Source: an uncultured Lachnospiraceae bacterium (GTDB lineage: Bacteria; Bacillota; Clostridia; Lachnospirales; Lachnospiraceae). From it: a DNA stretch of 12,440 nt. The notes beneath the pieces were generated by a model. That model worked only from the letters and a program-made list of their open reading frames with translations, ran no database searches and was not told the origin of the DNA. The first letter of the stretch is position 1. Every line of letters begins with the position of its first letter. A program made the position numbers and the translations under genes. Positions 6,926 through 12,440 of this stretch are shown here, in pieces. The stretch covers positions 1 through 12,440 of the forward strand of contig CACXFW010000066.1 of assembly GCA_902767065.1 (NCBI GenBank), read 5' to 3'.

Positions 6926-6988
6926 CCGTTCGGATAAAGGTACCGTAACCGAAACTACTTCGCCCTTCGGACTCGTACTTTCAAACGG
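6926..6988 (-). promoter_or_regulatory. Possible structured leader upstream of the small protein
   Basis: On the minus strand CCGTTTG (6988-6982) can pair with CGAACGG (6932-6926), with one G-U pair, closing a 63-nt domain. Inside it TTCGG (6953-6949) can pair with CCGAA (6934-6930) around GGTACC, sharing bases 6930-6932 with the outer stem. The two folds are thus partly exclusive. I recognise no riboswitch class and no convincing promoter in 6900-7040. Confidence 0.3.
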
Positions 6989-7021
6989 TATCTGGCTCCT
7001 GTAAATCAGATGTTCCGCACA

Positions 7022-7040
7022 AAAAGCCGCAGCAGGTTTC
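7022..7040 (-). terminator. Weak terminator-like fold after the DUF218 gene
   Basis: Directly after the TGA, GAAACC can pair with GGCTTT (one bulged C, loop TGCTGC), and the strand runs into TTTTT. The stem is short and A-U rich, so termination would be inefficient at best; read-through into the small-protein leader is likely. Confidence 0.3.
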
Positions 7041-8276
7041 TCACTGAAATGAAAGCCATGTTATCCCGAAGCTGATTCCAAGGAAGCTGCCCAGGATCAG
7101 AGCCTGCAGACGCCGGTTATCCGTCAGCAGGCCTACACACTCCCTGACGGTCGCATTTGCCCAGAACCACCAGCGGGTGGGCTGGCCCATTCCCACCGCG
7201 TCCATCCTGACACGCCTTGCATACAGCCCGCTTCTGAATACATGATAATTGGTCGTAGAGTAAGCGACCTTCGCATCCGGTTTGACCGCCAGGATTTTCT
7301 CCTTCGAGAACAGCATATTCTGATACGTATTTTCAGAGCGGTCCTCCTCGATGATCTGGTCTTCCGGAATTCCCTTCTCCAGGAGGTAAGCCTTCATCGA
7401 TGTACTCTCCGAGGTCACTTCGTCCTGGCCCTGCCCGCCGGATGTTACGAAATAAGGCGCATGTCCCGTCTCTTCCTTCTGCATCAGGTAAAATCCGATC
7501 GCCCGGTCGATTCTTCCGCGAAGCAGAGGAGTTGGCGTTCCATCCTTCCGGATCCGGCATCCGAGAATGATGATGAAATCCTGATCCGGTTCTGGCTGGT
7601 AATGGGCGACGGAAACCACGGCAATCAGTGCCCCGATCAGCATACACTCGAAGTACAGATAGAGCACGGCACCCAGATTCAGGATCAGGTTGACGAAGAA
7701 CTGAAGGCTTTTGGGAATATCGATCGGGGGTCTGGTAGAAAACCAGAGCAGGATCAAAAGTCCTCCGGTCATCAGAATCGCGAGAAGGATGCCCAGAACA
7801 TTGACTAAGCGCTTTCCTTCATGCCGGATCAGACAGATATTGGAGACAATCAGCCAGACCGAAAACACCACAACGGCAGAAAACGACATATACAGGTAAG
7901 TGATTGCCGAATCTGAGATAAACCAGATAATATCATAGGACGAAAATGCATCCGGTACCCGGAAGATTCCGATGCAGTAACGGATACTTGACAAAAGAAG
8001 AATCAGAAAAAACAGGATGAACCCTCTGTAGAAAATAATATTGTAGGAATACGGATTGCAGCGCACCTGCCTGAAGGAGGAATACACTAAAAGCACCAGC
8101 ATGGCAGACAGGTATCCAAGATAAATCGCACTGAGCCTGGCGGCACCGGCATCGAGATGAAGCATGACGATAAAGACAGCGGCAACGATCCCGGTAAGGA
8201 TCATTGAAGTGTAGATACTTGGCTCTTTGCGTGCTGCTTTCTCATTCAGAATGCTGCCGGCGGATTGAATGTCCAT
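7041..8276 (-). CDS. Polytopic membrane protein with C-terminal DUF218 (YdcF/SanA/ElyC-like) domain
   Basis: A 411-residue protein. The N-terminal half has about six hydrophobic segments (near residues 22-40, 47-66, 84-103, 128-147, 160-180 and 192-225), and a seventh closes the C-terminus (about 393-410). Between them is a DUF218 domain (about 233-370): 'DFIIILGCRIRKDGTPTPLL', 'VTSGGQGQDEVTSESTSMKA', 'IIEEDRSENTYQNMLFSK' and 'YSTTNYHVFRSGLYARR'. DUF218 proteins include E. coli SanA, YdcF and ElyC, linked to envelope integrity; a precise reaction is not established. The start at 8276 has only AGGA 7 bases upstream; the stronger GGGAGG is 21 bases away with no start codon between. It has its own promoter (8327-8356) and may feed the small-protein gene downstream. 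Confidence 0.9.
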   Translation of the reverse strand: MDIQSAGSILNEKAARKEPSIYTSMILTGIVAAVFIVMLHLDAGAARLSAIYLGYLSAMLVLLVYSSFRQVRCNPYSYNIIFYRGFILFFLILLLSSIRYCIGIFRVPDAFSSYDIIWFISDSAITYLYMSFSAVVVFSVWLIVSNICLIRHEGKRLVNVLGILLAILMTGGLLILLWFSTRPPIDIPKSLQFFVNLILNLGAVLYLYFECMLIGALIAVVSVAHYQPEPDQDFIIILGCRIRKDGTPTPLLRGRIDRAIGFYLMQKEETGHAPYFVTSGGQGQDEVTSESTSMKAYLLEKGIPEDQIIEEDRSENTYQNMLFSKEKILAVKPDAKVAYSTTNYHVFRSGLYARRVRMDAVGMGQPTRWWFWANATVRECVGLLTDNRRLQALILGSFLGISFGITWLSFQ

Positions 8277-8326
8277 GAAGTGGTCCTGGGATGACTTCCT
8301 CCCTGCTCCTTCCTGTGGTTTCTTTC

Positions 8327-8356
8327 ATCTTAATCCCTCTGATTTGGAAGTGTCAA
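8327..8356 (-). promoter_or_regulatory. Promoter of the DUF218 gene
   Basis: A perfect TTGACA (8356-8351) lies 18 bases from TAAGAT (8332-8327) on the minus strand. Transcription would begin near 8320, about 44 bases before the start codon. The consensus -35 makes this the second-best promoter in the window after that of rplU. Confidence 0.55.
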
Positions 8357-8395
8357 CCTTCCTAAGGCTGATACGGCAGGAAGGGGTGATACGGT

Positions 8396-8452
8396 GTTAC
8401 AGGTCACACCCCGGCGAGCCTCGTGCCTGTGGGCCGCCCACAGGCACGAGGC
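8396..8452. repeat. Perfect 35-nt palindrome after xdhD (copy C)
   Basis: Arms GCCTCGTGCCTGTGGGC (8418-8434) and GCCCACAGGCACGAGGC (8436-8452) are exact reverse complements around a single C. The palindrome begins 26 bases after the xdhD stop. On the far side is the box GTTACAGGTCAC (8396-8407), shared with 302 and 1764. Further pairing is possible between CGGCG (8412-8416) and CGCCG (8458-8462). No U-run follows on the minus strand. A 1-nt spacer would force a small loop by opening central pairs in RNA; as DNA it could extrude a cruciform. Confidence 0.85.
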
Positions 8453-8478
8453 GGCGGCGCCGTTTCTCCAAAGCCGGA

Positions 8479-11400
8479 TCAGGCCGTTCCAAAGCCGTTC
8501 CCGATCTTCCCCATCTTCCGAAGGATTTTCTCCGGCGTCATCGGCCAGCTTTCAATCCACACGCCGACCGCGTCATGGATCGCGATCCCGATGGCGGGAG
8601 CCGCTCCGTTGCAGGCGATCTCCGAGATCGACTTGGCGCCGAACGGTCCGTCCGCGTCATCCACATCGATCAGTACCGCCTTGAAATCATCAGGCTGTTC
8701 ATAGATCATCGGAACACCGTAGTCTGTCATGTTGGCGTTCAGGCAGCGCCCTTTTTCATCCAGCATGATTCCCTCATAGAGCGAATGGCCGATGGACTTC
8801 AGCGCGGCTCCGTACATCTGGCACAGAGCCATCTCCGGATTGATCGGCGTGCCTGCATCCTGCAGGGCATAAAACTTCTGCACCCTGATCTCTCCGGTCC
8901 TTGTATTGACAGCTACCTGTGCGAAATGTGCTCCGTACGGTACCGAGGATGCGCCTGTGACGAAGGAGCCATGGAAAACCATCGTACCGCGTCCGGTACC
9001 ACTGCAGGCTGTGTGCGACAGTTCCCCGTAGGAAATGGAATTCCCGGTCTTCTTCGAGTACACCTCCCCGGGCATCCGGAGATTCAGATCCGACGGATCC
9101 TCCTCCATCTGGAGGGCCGCCTCCTTCAGAACCTTCTCTTTCAGGCCTTTTGCCGCGACAAGCGCCGCGTTTCCGGAAAAGAAGGTGCCAGAGGACGCAT
9201 AGGAGCCTGTGTCGAAGACCGAACTGTCCGTATCGCCGGACAGAACCGTGATGTGCTCCATTGGCATGCACATGATCTCACTGACAATCTTGGCGCAGAT
9301 CGTATCCAGGCCGGTCCCGATGTCCGCGCATCCGCTGTTGAGAATCACGGTACCGTCCGTTTCCATCTTCGCGATCGCCTCCGCGTGATCCAGTCCCGGC
9401 AGGCCGGAGCCCTGCATGATCATCGCAAAGCCCTTTCCGATCCTGATATCCGGGTCCTCGCTTGTCTCCTTTACGCCCCAGCGGATCATATCACAGCCCT
9501 GAACGACTGCTTCCCTCAGTCCGCAGGATCCGACCGGAACGACATTCCCCTCACGGCCCTCTCCGAGTCCCTTCAGGATATCGAGGCGGTATCCGGTTTC
9601 CACATGATTCTTCAGCACCATCTCTTTGTAGTCGCAGCCAAGCTTTTCCGCCAGCTCAGCCATGCACATCATAATGCCGAAGGTGCCTTTCGGCGTGCCA
9701 TATCCCTGATACGCGCCCGCAGGAGGCGTATTCGTATAATAGACCTTCAGGTCATATGCCATATTGTCACACTTGAACAATGGCAGCGTCTTGGAACAGC
9801 TGTTCATCGGCACGGTCAGGCAGTGGTTGCCGTACGGACCGGTGTTTGCACGCACCTCCATGAAGATTCCGGTGATGGTTCCGTCTTTTTTTCCGGACAT
9901 TTTTACCCTGGCACGCATCGGGTGCCTGGTGGAGTTGGCAATGAATTCCTCTTCCCTCGTGTTGCGGCAGTAGACAGGGCGGCCGGTGATAAAGGATGCA
10001 TAGGCTGTCACGTCCTCGATCAGGATGTCCTGCTTGGATCCGTATCCGCCGCCGACCCTGGTCTTAATCACATGGATCCGGTTTTCGGGAAGGCCCGTTA
10101 CCCAGCCGACAATTCTGCGTACGTGGAACGGAACCTGGGTGGAGGCATAGACGGTCAGACGGCCGCCCTCCATCCGGGCGAAACACACATGCGGCTCAAG
10201 CGGCGTCTGCTGTACCTGGCTGGTCTGGAAGGTCCTCTCAACCACTGCGTCTGCCTCGGCAAATGCCTTCTCGACATCCCCGATCCCGCCGGAGTTGGAC
10301 GCTGCCACGTTGTGATGGATATCAGCGCCCAAAGGAAACTGGTAGATCACCTTTCCTTCCCTCCAGTCTCCAGCCTCCTGATTGTATTCCTCAAGGTCAG
10401 CCGGCGCGCCGGCGCGGTATTCCACGATACCGTTGTGAACGCGGGGCGAACCTTCTGCCATCGCCTCTTCCACCGTAAAGACCGGTTTGAGGACCTCATA
10501 TTCCACCCGGATCAGATCTCTTGCCTTCTCTCCCGCCTCTTTTGTCTCTGCGATGATGCCTGCCACACGGTCGCCGACATGGCGGACCTTCCAGTTGAAC
10601 AGTCTCCTGTCATGCGGGGACGGTTCCGGATTGCCCTGCCCTGCCTGCATGTAGAAAACGTCCGGACAGTTGGCGGGAGTGAGGATCCTGACGACCCCCG
10701 GAACCTTCTCCGCCTCGGAAGTATCGATTGACCTGATATAGGCATGGGCATGGGGGGAGCGGAGCATCACAAGAATACATGCATCCGGAGAAACACAGTC
10801 TTCCACAAAGACCTTGTCGCCGCGCACCAGCTGTGGTCCGTCCACCTTTTCGGCCGGTTTTCCGACGATGCGAAGGTTTGGACGGAAGGAGGGAGCCGCC
10901 TTTGTAGTATAGAATCCATGCTCGATCCATTCCTTTGCCAGCTGTACGGCAAGGTAATAATGTTCGTATCCGGCATCGCGGATAAAGATTCCGGACATTG
11001 CGTCTTTGATCTCTTCCCTTGTGGGAGACGGATGATGGATCAGAAGCCAGGTCAGCATCAATGCCGCCGCTGGTGCATTATACGCGCTTTGCACCAGTCC
11101 GGCATCGATCATTGCCTGCTGCACGACCGTCAGGCAGTCGGAGCCGCTTTTCCCATTCAGCATCAGCGCGTTTTCCATCGCCATCTTCTGACTGCCGGAG
11201 GGGGGCTGAGGGCCGAAGAACGACGCCGACACGCTGCCCCCTTTTTCGCAAAGCATCGCCAGATCCCTCAGGCCGTCAGGCGTGACGATCCTTGTGCCGT
11301 CAGACAGCGAAGCCGGTATAAGATCGGAATAGACCGGAACACCGTCCATCAGGATGGTATCGCTGCCGCAGAAGCCTTCATAATCGTCGGAATCGCGCAC

Positions 11401-11499
11401 GGCTGCATAGCCATGTTCAAAGAGCAGGTCGCGCAGAGGCTTTGAGGAAGCCGTATCCCAGGATCGCTCGATTTCGTTGATCCATAGTCTGATCATCAT
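8479..11499 (-). CDS. xdhD: Molybdopterin-binding subunit of XdhD/selenate-reductase type
   Basis: A 1006-residue xanthine-oxidase-family molybdenum hydroxylase subunit, matching E. coli XdhD (TIGR03313 type, 'probable selenate reductase, Mo subunit'). From about residue 190 onward it is the molybdopterin domain: 'LEPHVCFAR' near 440, 'RVGGGYGSKQDIL' near 485, and 'GPFGAKSISEIACNG' with the probable catalytic Glu960. Residues 1-180 are a ferredoxin-like [2Fe-2S] domain whose cluster ligands are mostly gone: the eight positions read D39, C44, D47, D59, S138, N141, I173, D175. E. coli XdhD shows the same degeneration, so it is a family trait. About 40 residues (79-122) are inserted within this domain. 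AAGGAGGA lies 8 bases upstream of the ATG, which overlaps the ygfM stop by 4 bp. The substrate is unproven (purine, hypoxanthine or selenate have been proposed); selenium dependence is inferred. Confidence 0.93.
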   Translation of the reverse strand: MMIRLWINEIERSWDTASSKPLRDLLFEHGYAAVRDSDDYEGFCGSDTILMDGVPVYSDLIPASLSDGTRIVTPDGLRDLAMLCEKGGSVSASFFGPQPPSGSQKMAMENALMLNGKSGSDCLTVVQQAMIDAGLVQSAYNAPAAALMLTWLLIHHPSPTREEIKDAMSGIFIRDAGYEHYYLAVQLAKEWIEHGFYTTKAAPSFRPNLRIVGKPAEKVDGPQLVRGDKVFVEDCVSPDACILVMLRSPHAHAYIRSIDTSEAEKVPGVVRILTPANCPDVFYMQAGQGNPEPSPHDRRLFNWKVRHVGDRVAGIIAETKEAGEKARDLIRVEYEVLKPVFTVEEAMAEGSPRVHNGIVEYRAGAPADLEEYNQEAGDWREGKVIYQFPLGADIHHNVAASNSGGIGDVEKAFAEADAVVERTFQTSQVQQTPLEPHVCFARMEGGRLTVYASTQVPFHVRRIVGWVTGLPENRIHVIKTRVGGGYGSKQDILIEDVTAYASFITGRPVYCRNTREEEFIANSTRHPMRARVKMSGKKDGTITGIFMEVRANTGPYGNHCLTVPMNSCSKTLPLFKCDNMAYDLKVYYTNTPPAGAYQGYGTPKGTFGIMMCMAELAEKLGCDYKEMVLKNHVETGYRLDILKGLGEGREGNVVPVGSCGLREAVVQGCDMIRWGVKETSEDPDIRIGKGFAMIMQGSGLPGLDHAEAIAKMETDGTVILNSGCADIGTGLDTICAKIVSEIMCMPMEHITVLSGDTDSSVFDTGSYASSGTFFSGNAALVAAKGLKEKVLKEAALQMEEDPSDLNLRMPGEVYSKKTGNSISYGELSHTACSGTGRGTMVFHGSFVTGASSVPYGAHFAQVAVNTRTGEIRVQKFYALQDAGTPINPEMALCQMYGAALKSIGHSLYEGIMLDEKGRCLNANMTDYGVPMIYEQPDDFKAVLIDVDDADGPFGAKSISEIACNGAAPAIGIAIHDAVGVWIESWPMTPEKILRKMGKIGNGFGTA

Positions 11500-12284
11500 G
11501 ACTCTCTTCCTCCTTCCGTGCTCAGCTTTTCATACATGGATTCCAGAGTGACACCGGTCAGATACCGTTTGTATTCCTCGGAACCGGAGAAATCGTCCGT
11601 TACATTGGCCCTCTTCCAGGAGACATCCCAGTTCCTGATGTCCGGACAGAAAATGCCGCTGTTTCTGATCGCGAGACCGATCCGGTATTCTTCCATCTCC
11701 CGTCCCATGGCGATCGTCAGATACGCGTGGCTCTCGACCGTATTCGCGTAACGTTTTGAAAGGACGCGGACGCCGTTTTCTCCTGCGCTTTCCTGACCTT
11801 GCTTTACCAGGACACAAGTGATCAGCGCATCCTGGAAGCGTTCCCTTTCCTCAGCATAGCGGCCGATCTCTATCGTCTCCTCACCGCCCTTGCCTGTCAC
11901 GCCAATCAGCGCGCCAGATGCGATCAATGTCGGAATCAGATAGGAATCACTGCGCCAGGATGCAATATTACCACCGATGGTTGCACGGTTTCTCTTCTGG
12001 AGAGAACCGCAGAAACGAAGCGCTTCCTTCAGGTATCCGGGAACCTTCACGTCATCAAGCGCCATCGTAAAAGTCACGAGAGCCCCGATCCTGATCATAC
12101 CGTCCGTCTGTGTGATCGTCCGAATTCCGGGCAGATCCGGTACCAGAATCAGCTTCTTCGCGTGAATCCCTGAATCTTTGTATCCGATCCCGGTTCCTCC
12201 CGCGAAGAAGGCTGAATCCTGATCTTTATAGTACAAAGCCTCCTGAAGGCCGGAAGCCCTGATCAGTTCACCTTCCATCACCAT
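11496..12284 (-). CDS. ygfM: FAD-binding subunit of molybdenum hydroxylase, YgfM type
   Basis: The protein has 262 residues from ATG 12284; GTG 12281 or ATG 12278 are possible, as AAAGGAG ends 4, 7 and 10 bases before them. A frame from 12392 would run through the promoter and is unlikely. 'SAFFAGGTGIGYKDS' is the FAD-pyrophosphate loop of CO-dehydrogenase/xanthine-oxidase flavin subunits. 'IRIGALVTFTMAL' and 'NRATIGGNIASWRSDSYLIP' are the other flavin motifs, and 'SEEYKRYLTGVTLESMYEKL' near the C-terminus matches E. coli YgfM (TIGR03312 type). It should pass electrons between the molybdenum centre and NAD(P) or another carrier. As in E. coli, ygfM directly precedes xdhD, here with stop and start overlapping as ATGA. 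No separate ferredoxin subunit gene is present in the window. Confidence 0.9.
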   Translation of the reverse strand: MVMEGELIRASGLQEALYYKDQDSAFFAGGTGIGYKDSGIHAKKLILVPDLPGIRTITQTDGMIRIGALVTFTMALDDVKVPGYLKEALRFCGSLQKRNRATIGGNIASWRSDSYLIPTLIASGALIGVTGKGGEETIEIGRYAEERERFQDALITCVLVKQGQESAGENGVRVLSKRYANTVESHAYLTIAMGREMEEYRIGLAIRNSGIFCPDIRNWDVSWKRANVTDDFSGSEEYKRYLTGVTLESMYEKLSTEGGRES

Positions 12285-12324
12285 ATGGCTCCTTTCTTTG
12301 ATGCGGCTATGCAATATATATTTC

Positions 12325-12355
12325 AGTGTACCACTGATCGCCCTTCTTTTGTAAA
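12325..12355 (-). promoter_or_regulatory. Extended -10 promoter of ygfM-xdhD
   Basis: TGGTACACT (12333-12325) is an extended -10 (TGn plus TACACT). A TTTACA (12355-12350) lies 19 bases upstream, slightly long for a -35, which an extended -10 can tolerate. The start would be near 12318, giving a leader of about 35 nt. This makes ygfM the first gene of its operon. Confidence 0.5.
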
Positions 12356-12362
12356 AAACTTG

Positions 12363-12440
12363 GTAATTATTCAGCACCACAGCGAAGAACACGAAGTGTT
12401 CTGAGCAATGGGGGTGCTGAATAGTTACAAAACTTGTAAC
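12363..12440. repeat. Nested palindrome at the right edge
   Basis: GTAATTATTCAGCACC (12363-12378) pairs with GGTGCTGAATAGTTAC (12413-12428), 15 of 16 positions plus one G-U. Inside it GAACAC (12387-12392) pairs with GTGTTC (12396-12401) around GAA. The right arm overlaps another palindrome, GTTACAA-AAC-TTGTAAC (12424-12440), which ends at the window edge and may continue. It lies just upstream of the ygfM promoter and has the look of a mobile intergenic repeat or of a 3'-end structure from a gene outside the window. Confidence 0.75.

Noticed and set aside
8396..8452. Calling the xdhD palindrome an intrinsic terminator
   Set aside because: No run of T follows the stem on the minus strand, so it is recorded as a repeat with possible 3'-end function.
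8269..10731. An 820-codon open frame on the plus strand
   Set aside because: It lies antisense to xdhD, whose product matches a known family along its full length. The plus-strand product is rich in Arg, His, Asp and Pro with no recognisable domain, as expected of a shadow frame in G+C-rich coding DNA.
12285..12392. Upstream start for ygfM
   Set aside because: It would be translated through the likely promoter and into the nested palindrome, without a ribosome binding site; the family starts near 12284.
1..12440. CRISPR array, tRNA, insertion sequence or prophage genes
   Set aside because: No regularly spaced direct repeats, no cloverleaf with CCA-end and T-arm consensus, and no transposase or phage protein motifs were seen on either strand.

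Overview
The window reads as chromosomal DNA of a Gram-positive clostridium (Bacillota, Clostridia), most likely Lachnospiraceae. The reasons are the gene neighbourhood (B12-binding radical SAM protein, DUF2344 partner, RNase G, then rplU), strong AGGAGG-type ribosome binding sites, secreted FN3-like proteins, and a base composition judged by eye at about half G+C. The family assignment is inference. Every gene I can support lies on the minus strand, so transcription runs from high to low coordinates. I see no tRNA, rRNA, CRISPR array, insertion sequence or phage gene.

Right end (about 8,400-12,440). A two-gene operon, ygfM (FAD subunit) then xdhD (molybdopterin subunit), overlaps by 4 bp and has its own extended -10 promoter. 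The proteins match E. coli YgfM and XdhD, the putative selenate reductase / selenium-dependent molybdenum hydroxylase type. XdhD starts with a ferredoxin-like domain that has lost seven of eight [2Fe-2S] cysteines. A nested palindrome lies upstream of the operon, and a perfect 35-nt palindrome follows it.

Middle (about 6,700-8,370). A polytopic membrane protein with a C-terminal DUF218 (YdcF/SanA/ElyC-like) domain has its own promoter. After it comes a structured leader and a 35-residue Lys-rich small protein with a strong ribosome binding site.

Conserved core (about 2,364-6,669). The TIGR03960-type radical SAM protein, the TIGR03936/DUF2344 protein and RNase G (rng) follow head to tail. Each carries a lineage-specific insertion, and RNase G stops before the usual zinc-link motif. 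In related clostridia rng is usually followed directly by rplU-prp-rpmA. Here about 2.3 kb intervene: a hypoxanthine-DNA-glycosylase-family gene, possibly with a leaderless mRNA, and a two-gene operon of secreted beta-sandwich proteins of unknown function.

Left end (1-183). The first 13 codons of rplU (ribosomal protein L21) run off the window, preceded by a structured L21-type leader and a promoter with an A-tract upstream.

The best candidates for something undescribed are a family of GC-rich palindromes sharing a GTTACRGRYCAC box, placed 10-27 nt after three different stop codons; the small Lys-rich protein with its leader; and the secreted pair inserted in the ribosomal/RNA-processing cluster. 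I found no clear new multi-gene system, and I rate these as leads.
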